A stretch of DNA of 64,000 bases, from assembly GCA_022606425.2 (NCBI GenBank), contig JAHDVF020000590.1, forward strand, positions 186,001-250,000. Reading direction: 5' to 3'. This DNA comes from Lepidostoma basale (taxonomy: Eukaryota > Arthropoda > Insecta > Trichoptera > Lepidostomatidae). Shown piece by piece: positions 10,857 through 22,400 of this stretch. Both the position numbers and the translations under genes were made by a program. The notes under the pieces are model-generated. The model made no database searches. It had not been told where the DNA came from and was given only the letters and a program-made list of their open reading frames with translations. The stretch's first letter is position 1, and every line of letters starts with the position of its first letter.

Positions 10857-11118
10857 TAACCTTCGTGGCCGAGTGGTAAGTATTATACTTTGACTGCCAC
10901 CCCGAAGGTCCCGGGTTCGATTACCGGCAATGGCAGTGTGATTGTCACGCTGGCTATGGTCTGGTGTAGAATTCATGTGATAATAAAATGGCGATAGATT
11001 AGCTACCTGTCTCATGTGACGAGAATCAATGTGATAGCTTTACCCATTACATCAATTTGGCTTGGGATGTAATGATGTAAAGAGCGATTCAACCAAATAA
11101 TAATAATTATAATAATTA
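10857..11118 (+). mobile_element. tRNA-derived SINE, copy 2
   Basis: Head AACCTTCGTGGCCGAGTGG (box A) with GGTTCGATT (box B) at about 10915, the shared body with AGAATTCATGTGATAATAA, and the tail ATGATGTAAAGAGCGATT before AATAAT repeats. A short insertion (TATTATACT) follows box A. Otherwise near full length. Confidence 0.85.
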
Positions 11119-11722
11119 TATCAAACCTACATAGAATTAAATTCTCCAAAAGGTGACGGTTCTAAGACAGGACTCGTGAAAAGTTTTGAATTAGTACAGA
11201 AAAATATAAATCAGCAATTAAGTAACATATATGAATCATATTTTACATTTTTAAGGGGGGCATTTTTACTTTGCTTTACAACTAATTGCTAAGAGCACAA
11301 AGGAAGTTAAAACTCTCACAGTTTATTATGATTAATCTAGCTCTTCTTACGTTTGAATATTGTTTTTTTTGTATAAATTGAAAAATGAAATATCGAGCTT
11401 ACTAAAGTCGCATTTGCATGATGAACAATGAGCGTGCGGCGTGCGGTGTGCGCGGTGCGCCCGCTCGCATTAAGTGGCGTCAAATATTCATAAACTACGT
11501 TGGTGTGCAATTTATTTTACTAGAGAAAAGTTATCGCGCAATTATTTACAATTTACAGCGCAAGATTATTTTTAAATTCCATACCGAATCAATTATTTAA
11601 AGGAGTATTGTATTTTAAGAACATAATTTACCATCTAAGAAATAACTGTTTTGACACTGAACCAAAAATCACCTTTACACTTTCGTATCAAGCACTTAAT
11701 TTGTGGTGAGATTATTAATTAT
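11119..11722. other. AT-rich DNA, nothing recognised
   Basis: A CpG-rich word run at 11430-11480 (GTGCGGCGTGCGGTGTGC) stands out. No gene seen. Confidence 0.45.
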
Positions 11723-11820
11723 AGTTTTACAACCAACCGGTTTCGCTCCCGCCGGAGCGGTCTTTTGTAACCCTGAAGAACCTCCAGCGAGAGCGAAACC
11801 GATTGGTTGTTGTAAAGATT
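11723..11820. mobile_element. Foldback element, ACCGGT hammerhead-like family
   Basis: Arms at 11723-11765 and 11773-11820 are inverted. Minus arm: a perfect hairpin GCTCC/GGAGC (11745-11758), GAAA, ACCGGT, but the core reads CAAAAGA. Plus arm: CTGAAGA (11773-11779) is intact, GAAA is at 11795-11798, the helix II hairpin is weak, and helix I pairs AACC (11769-11772) with GGTT (11805-11808). Each arm keeps what the other has lost, which points to an intact common ancestor. Related copies: 16915-17045 and 49035-49140. Confidence 0.55.
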
Positions 11821-11917
11821 AAAGTGATTTAAATACAAATGTACAAGTGTTAAATGCTATTTAATCACCTTTATTATAGTCTTATTTGTTTTCTTCAACT
11901 TGTTGAAGACTTAAGAT
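11821..11917. other. Spacer
   Basis: AT-rich, nothing seen. Confidence 0.4.
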
Positions 11918-12300
11918 TCTATTATTACAGGATTCTCCTCCTGTGATGCTGAACTCCAGCCATCTCTCCATCGTTTTAGTTGTTTCCCTGGTAGACTCCC
12001 TTCATTTAGCATTCCGTGTATGGTAATCTTATTCTTATGCGCAGACTTCTCGGATAGCACGTAGTGTTCTCATTTACGTTGTCCTCAGCATACTTCTGTT
12101 CTTGAAAGTGTTCACCCTCGCCTCAATGCTATAAGTGAGGATATATCGCACACAGGTCTTATAGATTCGTTATCTGCTCTCTGTTCTCATATCTCTATTC
12201 CTTCGTTAGACATCTCTCAGGCAGCCCAGCACACATTTACTTCCCTGGGGAGGTCACGAGGGCTGAGCAGTTCACTGACAAGATATTTGCACTGGGTGTC
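11918..12300 (-). pseudogene. LINE RT C-terminal relic
   Basis: Minus strand matches the post-RT segment seen at 25139-25610 and 14008-14235: an IYKTCVRYILTYSIEARVN-like stretch, a TLRAIREVCA-like stretch, and a 3' part with ETTKTMERWLEFSITGGE-like residues. Broken in several places. 3' end near 11930. Confidence 0.65.
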
Positions 12301-14007
12301 CACAGTGATAGGTATAATACACGAGCACTTGTGCGAAAACAGTATCATGAGACGTGATTACTATTAGTTAAACCACCACTCGTAATATGAATTTGCAATG
12401 CATCCTTATCGTTTTATGGAATACATTTTTATAAGCTTCTGCTCTCTTATTGTTGCATTTTGAAGAAAACGTAGCCAGTGTGATCGTAAGAACGCGGATT
12501 GTTACTTTGAAGGTCGTATTATGGAAGTGGAGTTTGTTAGTGATATTCCCTAAATGCTAAAGGGTAGCCACGTGTTTTATGCATGACGCACATTTTGGAT
12601 AATGGAGTGTTCATTATTCCAATGCGGGTAACCAAAACTCCAGGAGCAATTAGTATCAAGTTCATGTTCCAATAACAATTGCTTGCTCTACAAATTGTAC
12701 GTGATCTTTATACTCACATATGTAAAATTGCAATGTTACGCAATATTGCTTATCGCGCTATATATAACATAAATATTTGAATTGTTTTGGTGGCAGTACA
12801 AATACGCGGTTACGTTTAGGCACTATTGTGGTGAAACATTTTATTTAATTCCGCGTTTTTTTTGTGTCGGTAAATCAGTAAACATATTCTTTCAATAATT
12901 TTAGAAAATATTTAGTATTTGACATTTTTGCACGATCCTCTCCAAATACAAATAATAACAAACTAAATCTTTGAATATCTACAGGGTTTGAACTTTAAAA
13001 TAAAACATTGAATAAAATAATTAGCAAAGTTAAAAATAAGCTACAAAACTTAGTTATTATTTGGGAAAATAAATGTACTCCCCTCGTATAAGATTATACT
13101 TGTACGCGTAATTAGCATACGTCATAATATTCATTTCAGAGCGCCGCGGAAGGTGTATGTACACGAGTGAGTAATTAAATAATTAGTTCTCACATAAACC
13201 AGAACCTTCGCACTTGAACATGTATTTATTCGGTGTATTCGTGCACGTTTATCACATGACAATATAATAGCTCATCTATGTGAAGCTTGTGAGACGATGA
13301 ATGATAGAATTTATGTGCGTGATGATATTAGGAAATATTATTTTCAATCAAATACTTCCCAATTTTTGGCATATTAAACAAAAGGTATTAAGACAAACAA
13401 TTGTATTTTAGCACCTTTTATAAAAAAATTAAAGCAAGGATATCATGACGTAGCTCAATCAGTGTAATTCTATAAGACGGTCATATTTAGTGACACATTT
13501 CGTAACATTTGATATGACATGTGTGTAAGACTTGGTGAATAAACGTTTTTATGATAGTTTAATACTTTTGATTTACCAGGATAATAGGAATAACATATTT
13601 TAACACAAATTTTAAATCTGTGAAGTATGTCTTACGAAGTCATTTATTATTTAAAGCTATTAACAAGGTAACGATCTGGAGTAATGTTGAATTTTAAAAA
13701 GGAATATAGCAAAGGAACGGGCGGTTCCCACCAGAGGTCGAGCGTTTTAATGTTTATAGGCAAGGGTAGATAAGCTAACTCTATAGGGTTTAAAGAATTT
13801 ATGCAAATTATAGAATCGTCTTTAGCTCGCTTAGTAAATAACCGAAGAATGGAATTAAAAGTGAACCACGGACGACAGCAAGGAGCACACCATTGTTTGA
13901 ACGATCGAAAGTGTAAATAATGAAAATATACTCGGAGCTCCGGATATGTGATGGAAACGTTAACTTAATCTTCTTCTTCGCTGTTTTCAATTTGCTATAT
14001 ACTCCAT
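12301..14007. other. Intergenic DNA, nothing recognised
   Basis: AT-rich. Short open frames such as 13808-13990 have no motif. No gene or repeat family recognised. Confidence 0.5.
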
Positions 14008-14235
14008 AGTCTGTAACAAGATTCTCCTCCTGTGATGCTGAACTTCAGCTATTATATCTTTCCATCGTTTTGGGGGTTTCCCTGGTGAACGATGTCCTAC
14101 TACAATTCCATGTACAGCTCTGTATTCTCGAGGGAATAATTCTCTTTACATATTGATACCTAGTTGAACCTCACAGACCCCTCGGATTGTGGTGTTCACT
14201 ACACGATCACGCAGAGTTTTTTCAGCAATTTGCTA
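14008..14235 (-). pseudogene. LINE RT C-terminal relic
   Basis: The 14022-14085 segment (AGATTCTCCTCCTGTGATGCTG, then TTCCATCGTTTTGG) is the same as 11931-11975, and the minus strand reads IAEKTLRDRVVNTTIR at 14180-14235. Dead fragment of the same family as 11918-12300. Confidence 0.7.
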
Positions 14236-14944
14236 AATAAAAAAAATATTTTACATCTGTGATTCGCGCATGTCTTCTGGTCAAGGAGTCGTGGAATCCT
14301 TTGTATGTTTCGTTTTAATTTTTATAATGAAATCGATTGTTTTAAATCATTCACCGGGAAATACTGCCACATAATTATAACCTCCTCGTATAGACAGCAC
14401 CCGATCTGAGAGTAGTACAGCAGCATGGCATCATGGCATCATGGCAGCATGGCAGTCTTGCTCACATCCCTGTAATAGCGCCGCGGTGGAAGGGGCCACT
14501 TTGAAATGCAAAGTTATAGTCTATTGAATAAAATAGTGTAATTTAAATTTAATGGCTTCCGCGTCAGAGTGCCCGCATTGTGATCGGCGCTGCGTGTGTT
14601 ACGATGTGTTTGCAATTATTATTGCACTTGCATTTTACGGCAAAGCCACCAATTCCTTTGTATTTTTTTATTTGATTATATCTCGTGCATTCTTTGATAA
14701 TCCACTTTACTTATTGCTGTATTACCAAAATTGTTAAATTCCCTGCCTACCCTTTCTGCGAAAAATGATGGTTTGTTGTAGTTAAATGCATTAAATACAC
14801 TTTGTAAATAATAAAATATAAAAAAAATACAATATTTTTCCAACAGTTCTAATCGTTTTAGGCATCTTGCTACCATCTTCTGGCATATAGTATTTTATAA
14901 AAACCTTTTTTCAGTATTTAACAATGAAATCTAGAAATTTAGAT
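14236..14944. other. Intergenic DNA with an unclear GC-richer patch
   Basis: The patch 14440-14660 is GC-richer than its flanks. A 61-codon frame at 14552-14737 starts MASASECPHCDRRCVCYD and turns hydrophobic. I do not recognise it and there is no splice context, so I leave it uncalled. Confidence 0.3.
14425..14455. repeat. Minisatellite ATGGCATC, about four units
   Basis: Three full 8-bp units and one partial, the last two reading ATGGCAGC and ATGGCAG. Confidence 0.85.
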
Positions 14945-15202
14945 GACCTTCGTGGCCGAGTGGTAAGTGCAAAGACTGCCACCCCGAAGGTTCCGGGTTC
15001 GATTCCCGGCGTGGGCAGCGTGATTATCACACTGTATTTGGTCTGGCGTAGAATTCACGTGACAATAAAATGGCGATAGATTAGCTACCTATCGCATATT
15101 ACGAGAATCACTATGATAGCTATAATACCCTGTACATCGATTTGGCTCATGCTGCAATGATGTAAAGAGCGATTTAACAAAATAATAATAATAATAATTA
15201 TA
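14945..15202 (+). mobile_element. tRNA-derived SINE, copy 3
   Basis: Starts GACCTTCGTGGCCGAGTGGT and has box B GGTTCGATTCC at about 14997. The full body is present, ending GATGTAAAGAGCGATTTAAC before AATAAT repeats. The anticodon region reads AAGACTGCC instead of ATTGACTGCC. Confidence 0.88.
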
Positions 15203-16210
15203 CATTAAGCGAAGAGGTAGAATCTACCCTAATATTGAGAAAATTTACACACTTTTTCGTTAGAAACCTCTTCATCGTTTCATATTTACGTCCTCGATAT
15301 AATGGACTATCTATTTGAAAAAAAAAATATGAGGCCGACGTGTTGTGGGAGGTGGAACGGCATCATAAAGGAGGACCAGGATTCGTGGTATATCCTTGTT
15401 TGTAGTAAATTTGTGACCTCATTCAAGATTGCGTTTTTAAAGAAATCCTGGCCTTAGAATGATTTCACACATTGTTTATTAATTATGCTTTTTAAGAATT
15501 CTAAAATCAAAAACTTATTCCCAGAGCACCGAGGAATTATTGTTTATACATCTGTAGTTGCTTTTATCAACCGCCAAATCGTTGGATAATAGAAACGTGA
15601 CCCTTCTCCCTTTTCAGAAGCCGGTGTGTCAATTGTGGTGTGTCAATTGCGCATCGCTAATGCGCATTATCCTCGCAACTCGTCACTACAAAAGATGCAG
15701 CCTGCCACCGGCTCCCGTGCGCGCATTCCATATTATTCCAGAAAGCTTTCATACAATCATTCAAAACTGTAATGTAGTTACAACTAATTCTCAACTAACC
15801 TATAACTCGTACGTGGATTACGTTTAAATTTCTCAACTGTCCCTCCTTGATTTCAGTCAATTCTACTACGTTACAATGAGAGAGTGTCCCGTTGAAATGG
15901 CTTGTATTGTCTGGGTGCTATTGTATGAGTATGCGTGTGCGGTAGTGTGATATAGCCCCTTATCGGGACCACACGCGGCCGAAATAATTTAAATATTACA
16001 AAATGTGAACTTTTTAAAGGGCGAATGGCTCATCAATAAGTCGATTTAATGGCGCAGTGACGGGAAATAGTTTGTGACTATACAATGATGATACAGCTTT
16101 CCGCGCATGATTTTCTTTCATATTAAATTAAAACTACCATTTTCGTGATGTTTCATGTTTTTCGTATTTCAATCATTAAGCTTTTTAAATTTATGCTTTC
16201 GTATGAAGCA
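15203..16210. other. Intergenic DNA, nothing recognised
   Basis: An open frame of 89 codons at 15558-15827 has no recognisable motif. No repeat family seen. Confidence 0.45.
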
Positions 16211-16214
16211 CTCG

Positions 16215-16840
16215 GCACCAGCATTTAACAGGTTAAAAAGTTTATATATCTGGGCAGCAGAATAACTCAAGATGGGCGCTCAAAGGCAGAACTCGTAAGC
16301 GGGATACAGCAAGCCAGAATAGCTTTCAATAAAAAGACAAAGATATTTGAATTGAATAACATTAATGTGAGCATCAGAAAAAACCTGATCAAGACTTTTA
16401 TCTGGACTGTTCTGCTGTTTGGCTGCGAGACATGAACCATTGGCCAGAGTGAGCGCAGACGACTAGTTGCTTTTGAAATGTGGAGCTACAGATGCATGAT
16501 GGGGGTCCATTGGTCGAAACACATCCAAAACAGCGAGGTAATGAGAAAGGCCGAAGAAATGAGTCAAATGCTCAAAAGGATTGCCCAGCAACGAGCGCAC
16601 TGGATAGGCCATAACATCAGGCACCCGGGCCTGCTTATTACTATCGCAGAGGGAATGGTCGACGGCAGGAACTGAAGAGGCCGCCCAAGGGACGCCTATA
16701 TCGACCAAGTGCGCGCAAGGACATGCGCTGTAGCAGCTACACAGATATGAAGATTCTGACTGGATACAGGACTGAGTGGAGGAAACGAGTGAAGCTGGTT
16801 GCAGACTAATTCTCAGGATTTTAAGCATGAAGAAGAATGA
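16215..16840 (+). pseudogene. LINE RT C-terminal relic (second family)
   Basis: Reads in shifting frames: YLGSRITQDGRSKAELVSGI (16230-16300), FNKKTKIFELNNINVSIRK, LIKTFIWTVLLFGCET then a stop where the family has W, EMWSYRCMMGVHWSKHIQNSEV, and QRAHWIGHNIRHPGLL. This is the thumb-to-C-terminal part of an endonuclease/RT LINE distinct from the 1-495 family. The 3' end is near the AAGAAGAATGAAG at 16828-16840. Confidence 0.85.
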
Positions 16841-16914
16841 AGCACTTAATTTGTGGCGTGGCATTATTAAACATAATATTAACACACATTTATTAGTTTT
16901 TTCACCACTATATA

Positions 16915-17045
16915 TTCTTGTTAAAACCAACCGGTTTCGTATCCACCGGAGCTTTGTCGTTGTTGTGTTACAACACTATGTCTTTTGTAATCATAACGAA
17001 GCTCCGGCGGAAGCGAAATCGGTGTGTAAAAAACAAAGTGTGTTT
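16915..17045. mobile_element. Foldback element, ACCGGT hammerhead-like family
   Basis: Inverted arms at 16922-16960 and 16994-17030. Minus arm keeps GAAA plus ACCGGT (16930-16938). Plus arm reads ATAACGA (two changes from CTGACGA), a GCTCCGGCGG-type hairpin, GAAA and ATCGGT. Flanking words match 11723-11820. Confidence 0.5.
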
Positions 17046-17631
17046 ATATTATTTTTGTAAAAATTAATTTAAAAGTTTCACGAATATTATAATACAAAAA
17101 GTATATGTTTATTAAGTTCAAGATTATGATACGTTTTTAGTTTTAGTCGTCTTGTATGTCTTCTATAGTAGTTCTGACCAATCGGTAAAAATAACGAAAT
17201 CTAATTAAAAAATAATCATATTAGAACCGAGGTTATTTAGGTATTGGAACGAGATCTGGTAGCTATTTTGAAGTGTACCAGGAGTGTTGTAGATTGGTTC
17301 CAGAAATCTTTTCCCTCTAGAGTAGGCGACGGTGCTACCAGAAAACAGTGAATAAATGCAGTGTTGCCCGTTACCAAAAAAATTATGCTTCATAAAAATT
17401 AATACCTTAACTTATTTTAAGTATGCAGTGTGTGATATAAAACAAAAACATAACAATACTTTTAACAAATTGATTATTGCATAAAGAAAAGTTAAAAAGT
17501 TTAAAATAATAATTAACACGCACTACAGTGTTTTATAAAATTGACCAATAGAATGGCAAATAAAATATCAGGAAAGTGATGACACGTTATACGACAATAC
17601 TCATTACCCACTCGTGTTATTGGTATCCAAC
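17046..17631. other. Intergenic DNA; unrecognised minus frame at 17205-17393
   Basis: A 62-codon minus frame reads YSLFSGSTVAYSRGKRFLEP then IYNTPGTLQNSYQISFQ. It looks less AT-driven than other short frames, but I cannot assign it. Confidence 0.3.
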
Positions 17632-17757
17632 ATGGCGGTGTTAGTCTTGACAACTCTGGAGAGCGAAGTTGTTTTAAATAGATTTTTTATATCTAATTGT
17701 AATATTTGTGGCAGTTCATTTGTGGGAATTGGATTTTGCTGTTCAATGACGATTAAA
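17632..17757 (+). CDS. Candidate first coding exon (weak)
   Basis: ATG at 17632 lies in CCAACATGGCGG, a good start context that also resembles the YY1/TISU element found at some gene starts. The frame stays open for 42 codons (MAVLVLTTLESEVVLN...) and ends exactly at a GTAAGA donor (17758). The encoded peptide is hydrophobic at its start and unlike any family I know. No downstream exon could be linked. It may equally be a chance open frame. Confidence 0.2.
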
Positions 17758-18743
17758 GTAAGAGAATTTCATACAATTGGATAATTATTCATCATTTTTT
17801 TACATTTAATTTGAAAATTTCAATATATTGCGCAACACATAAAGACAATTCACTATACGTGCTACGGTAATGTAATAATTTTTAATATATGACTCGTTAC
17901 AAATAATATGTGAAATATAATTTTGATTAGGAAATATTATGCAACATTATTTGATTGAATTGCGTTATTTGATAATACAAAAAATACCATATTTTATTTA
18001 AATTCCCTGATAAGTAAATTTTGTATTAGTATTTTAACATCTGAATTTAAACAGTTTTTTTAAAATATATTTAGGGCCAATTAGGGATCTGCTTATGTTA
18101 TATTTTATAAATAAACTTTTGAATTTCGTAACTATATGAAACAAATAAATTTAATTTAATATCATTAGAAACTAAAAAGTTTTTTTAATATACTGTATAA
18201 AAAGAGAGAAAACAGAACAATGAAAACCAACGGGAAAAATATTTTTCATTCTGTCTGTGTCATTTAAAGTCAGTAAATGAATTGATATTGAACTTCGATT
18301 ACATTTATTTAATTTATATAACGACACAAATTAAGCAATAGCAAAGCATTGCAGGATCCGCCAGTACAACAAATACAACATTTTAAAACATATTTTATAT
18401 TTAACTTGCTTTCATTATTTGTTCGGTTCGTAATATTTTATCATTATTGAATATGATTTCCAATGATATTATTGTAAAACGCCGTTTATTCCCTTTGATT
18501 ATATTTTTCACCCCATGGTACAAGATCGTCTGTCTAAATGACATTTTTTTAACTGACCAATAAATTTCATTATTTAGAAAACAACATAATTTCAAATTTG
18601 ATCGTAAAACTATACTACATTTTCTGAGGGTTATAAATATTTATTCTACAAAACATATTAAACACCATTTGAATATTTTACATTATAATCTGTCAGTTTT
18701 GATTTGAACATATTATATTAACTTTGGTGATTGTTTTATTTAG
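17758..18743. other. AT-rich DNA, nothing recognised
   Basis: Very AT-rich. No repeats shared with the rest of the window. Confidence 0.45.
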
Positions 18744-18872
18744 AAAGTAAATACAATTCTGAGGGTGGAGGAATGGTTCCGGCTGGAACAGGACAGAGAG
18801 GTCAACGCCAGAGTAATAGCCCACGTCGGGGGGACCTGACATGGCACTCTGAGAAGAAGAATTCAATGAATG
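18744..18872 (+). CDS. Candidate internal exon (weak)
   Basis: Preceded by TTGTTTTATTTAG (acceptor-like) and followed by GTAAAT (donor-like). One frame is open across all 129 bp, reading SKYNSEGGGMVPAGTGQRG, then QRQSNSPRRGDLTWHSEKKN. The composition (G, S, R, Q) differs from the AT-driven frames around it. A competing frame reads VEEWFRLEQDREVNARVIAH, which is reminiscent of a LINE C-terminus, so a transposon end is a real alternative. Confidence 0.28.
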
Positions 18873-18950
18873 GTAAATTTGGAATATTTTTAGGTACTAT
18901 TTCTTCTCGGTTTATAAACGCATATTTCTAAACACAACATCTGCTTTAAG

Positions 18951-19075
18951 GATGGGAGTTGGAGGGCGAGTGTAGAGGACCGAGGGAGGATTTTCAACCC
19001 GTCTCTAATCACAATTCAACTCTGGTCTGCGGAACCGAGCGGGCTAGGACTACCCATGATTGCGGCTAACTACAA
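18951..19075 (+). CDS. Candidate exon following a 78-bp intron (weak)
   Basis: Preceded by TTTCTAAAC (branch-like) and CTGCTTTAAG. Joined to 18744-18872 the frame continues WELEGECRGPREDFQPVSNH and stops at TAA 19067. A second frame (DGSWRASVEDRGRIFNPS...) is open to a strong donor, GTAAGTAA at 19076. The two readings conflict, so exon status is unproven. Confidence 0.25.
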
Positions 19076-19347
19076 GTAAGTAATCAATTATTACAACATT
19101 ATTGTGCATTAATTATTTGCAATCATTCAAGTAATATTGAAAAAAATATTGTAATAAAGACATAATATTATTGCACTTATTTTTTGAAAGATTTGCATCT
19201 CTAAACACATGAGAATATTCAAATAATTGTTGTGATATGTGCACGTTTTACGAAAAAAAAAACAGAAAAATTTCTATCCAGGATTTTATAAATATCGAAA
19301 TATAGTGAGTCAAATGGGAAAAGTTGATTCGAAACATTTTACCTGTT
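19076..19347. other. AT-rich spacer
   Basis: Nothing recognised. Confidence 0.4.
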
Positions 19348-19425
19348 CTCAATAGATGTCTTTAACCTTAATTTTGTATTGTCTATTTATGATATAAGGT
19401 GATTTGATTCGATTTGAATTTATTG
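19348..19425 (+). repeat. Interspersed repeat 3' end with (TTTGA)n-like tail, second copy
   Basis: ACCTGTTCTCAATAGATG through TTGTCTATTTATGATATAAG to GATTTGATTCGATTT matches the minus-strand segment at 5670-5745. Confidence 0.55.
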
Positions 19426-19451
19426 GATCACAATCATCATAATAATATTTC

Positions 19452-19900
19452 CTAGATCATTTTTAATGTATCAGGTTTCCTATATTCATTTTTACGGCCC
19501 TTCGCACAAAGGATGATGTAGAATGTAAAATAATAAATAGTCCTCCGGGCGGCCCTGCGCTCGGCGCCAACCGCCCTATCGGCTTGATTGAATGTATAAT
19601 TCAACTCTTTTGGCTTTACATTTCTAAAGAGAACGGGTGTAACTGGTTGTTTCCATTCTAAAGTGTCCCCCACCCCTCGCGCTGCATCCGATCCCGGCCG
19701 GGCCGCACGCTCTGTATTCAACAGTTGTTGTAATTTGCCGTTTGACAAATGCATCGCGCAAACAGAAACTGTAATGGACCGGGGGGAGAATAATCGTCCT
19801 CTGGACCATTACAACAGTCTCATAGAGAAACACGCAGATTACCGACAAACTATTTCTTTTCTAAAGGACCCATTTACATCGAACATTGTTTAATTTAACT
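19452..19900. other. GC-richer block, possibly functional non-coding
   Basis: CpG-rich runs (19540-19580, 19670-19710) and an imperfect hairpin GTAATGGACC...GGACCATTAC (19771-19812). Open frames on both strands (76, 74 and 100 codons) overlap and none is convincing. Not shared with other parts of the window. Confidence 0.3.
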
Positions 19901-21139
19901 AGTCTTATTATCTTTGGAAGAATTACGAGTAACTTTACGCTTGCAAAATATTATAAATTATCACATAAAATATTAAGAACTAAGCCGGCTTTAAAATGAG
20001 TTTTGTGGTGGTTAAGATTGGATGCCAAATAATGATACGTCTAAAACATTTAAAAAAAATACACATCACTATCCCTATGACTTTTAACACATTTGAATGC
20101 TATTGAAATGACATTTTCATATAAACATTGTATTAAAATTTGTTATTATTTTATTTTTCTAATAATTTAAAATTAATTAAATTCAAGAATTTGATAAGAT
20201 ACAAATTCTCAATACGGCAGTAACAAATTTAATTTCAAAACGTAACCAGCACTTTCATTATCCCAAAATTAATACTGCGAATCGCATATTATTATCACAA
20301 ATAAATTTTGTATGAAATAAAAGTTTTCGAGTCGCTTAAAGTCAATGCGCATATCTGTTTTGAAGCGGTGGAGAGTTTCAAGGACTATTTTCGCATGAGT
20401 GATTTGATTATGAAAGGATTTTCTTCGGAACGGTATCACCCCTTCAGATTGAAACAGTGATAAATGCTGCCTGCCGCTCCCTTATTGTCCTTCCCTTGCT
20501 ATTCCTTCCCTAACCCTTCCCGCGGCGACCCTTCTCTAGAAACTCAACATTCAAGTGTTCATTTATTCTACATGTATCAAGGGCATAATGCATTCTAGAA
20601 AAATAGACCGCAATATTAATAAAATATTACGCGGCATAGAATTTACAAGGGTGAACTGAATACCGATTACTCCCAAACACTGTCCGTCTTCGATATATCA
20701 AATTACAGAACATTTTCTCTAGCAATTTGCTGGGCCTTTTATCGTTGATAAATAATTATTCCTACATATCTGTATTGCTCTGACTGGTGCAATAATAATT
20801 ACGTTAATTCGTATGTGTTATTTACATTATTATGACAATGTTGGCTTTTACGGTGGATATGTATAAAATCTGTCGGATTCGTGAGGCGGAGTCAGGAGAC
20901 AGGAATCGACAAGTTGAGTGTTCTGGGGATGATGTCATTGCTGAATGTTCATATTGGAGGATTATCAATTAAGTGTTGGCGCTTCATTTAAGTGTTCTGG
21001 AAAAGTTTCGTTTTAGGCCTTAATTTTTATATTTCCCCTGTAACTTGAACCGCTTGGTAGTGATCCGAATGATGAGACTTGCAATGACTATGTTCATGTT
21101 ATGACTTCGATAATTTTCAAAACTATTAAGAGGAGGGCA
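19901..21139. other. Intergenic DNA, nothing recognised
   Basis: The patch 20320-20580 is somewhat GC-richer and complex. Otherwise AT-rich, without a recognisable feature. Confidence 0.45.
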
Positions 21140-21595
21140 TGACTTAAAAATTGACTTGGATTTTACAGGATTGTAAAAACCCCTAAAATTCGTCCATTGT
21201 CAAAGTAAGAAAGTGCCATAGCCAGTCAATTTCTAATAAAAAGACAATAAACTTTTCACCGGTGCTTATGTATTATATATTTTGCCATTAATTTTATATA
21301 GTTTCAATAACTAGTTTCAATAGCTATGTGGCCTCAACTACTTGCTTCGCCATTCTACTGAAAATAAAAATAAACTACATGACACGGGATTCGAACCGGA
21401 GACTGGCCGGCCAGGAGGATAGAGAAGGATAGCTATACCTAGTTGTTCAAGCTGGTGGCGAAATTTCTAAAATATAAGCAACGGTGAAAGCTTCAAATGC
21501 CTTTTTCTATATATTGGATGGATATTGCGCTTTCTTACTTTGACTATGGGCGACTCTTACGGGGTACTAAAATTTTGCGAAATCCTCCCCTTACA
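21140..21595. mobile_element. Long inverted-repeat element enclosing a tRNA-like relic
   Basis: Left arm 21160-21235 and right arm about 21510-21590 are inverted copies (CAAAGTAAGAAAG on the left, CTTTCTTACTTTG on the right, then ACCCCTAAAATT against ACTAAAATTTTG). Between them, on the minus strand, GGTTCGAATCCCG (21390-21402) is a clear tRNA box B. No transposase frame is visible. A MITE, or a SINE caught inside one. Confidence 0.6.
21385..21470 (-). pseudogene. tRNA-like relic
   Basis: Minus strand: a damaged box A region (CCAGCTTGAACAACTAGG) is followed by box B GGTTCGAATCCCG. The spacing and acceptor stem do not make a proper tRNA, so this is a tRNA-derived fragment rather than a gene. 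Confidence 0.4.
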
Positions 21596-22289
21596 AGTAT
21601 GAAATAAATTTAAATTAAAAATTGATTGGTGAATGTGCACTTTAAAAACAATCCAATCACACCTAGCGGAGGTTACTGTATGCTTTTACTCTGCGGCGAT
21701 ACGAAGTTGTCAGGGAAGGGTGGAGGGAGAAGGGATGAGGGCGAGTTCTAAGGGGAGGGGGGGGGAGGAAGGCCCTTTATTGTTATACAATGCCCACAAT
21801 GTGAGAAAGTCATAAATTATTTCTCCTTCTTATACAATTTTTCTACCCCTCGATCCCGCATGGAGTTGACATGTTGACAGAATCTGTCACAAATGAAACA
21901 ACTCGGTATCACTTTCTATCCCTTCTACACTTTTCGATAGATGGAGGTTGTGTTCCGCAATTTTATTACTATTTACAAATGTTAATATTTAGAGAGCGCA
22001 TTAAAATCCTTCAAATACCTTGCATACATTCAAACGTACAAATAATATTATGTAAATACATGTGTGTGCGCTACATAGTTTAAACTATCATATACATTTT
22101 AATATTTTTCGATTCTAACCTTCACTTGGCATCGTTAATTCACATTCTTACTTTAAAATAGATTTGATTCTCACTTAAAATTACGTGACTTAATTCTACA
22201 TAATTCATAAAAAACAGTTAGAAATATTTTTTATTATCATGACGTTTACTAAGTGTTTTTTATTTCATGGTTCTTTATTAATTAAAACA
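21596..22289. other. Intergenic DNA with a purine/G run
   Basis: 21744-21773 is a G-rich run (GGGGAGGGGGGGGGAGGAAGG) able in principle to form a G-quadruplex. Short open frames around it are not convincing. Confidence 0.4.
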
Positions 22290-22400
22290 CTACAAAAAGT
22301 TTAAAATTGAAATACTATTATACCACGTATCACAAATTATTTTTATGAAATTTTCACTACAGCTATTTCGCCAACCTCTATTGGCATTATCACAACATAA
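22290..22400 (-). mobile_element. Hammerhead-bearing repeat fragment (ACAGCTGT family)
   Basis: Minus strand: GTGATAA (22387-22393, two changes from CTGATGA), an extra base, a perfect 5-bp hairpin GCCAA/TTGGC, GAAA (22366-22369) and ATAGCTGT (22359-22366). The sequence beyond (AATTTGTGATACGTGG) recurs at 27410-27430, showing a dispersed family. Confidence 0.5.
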
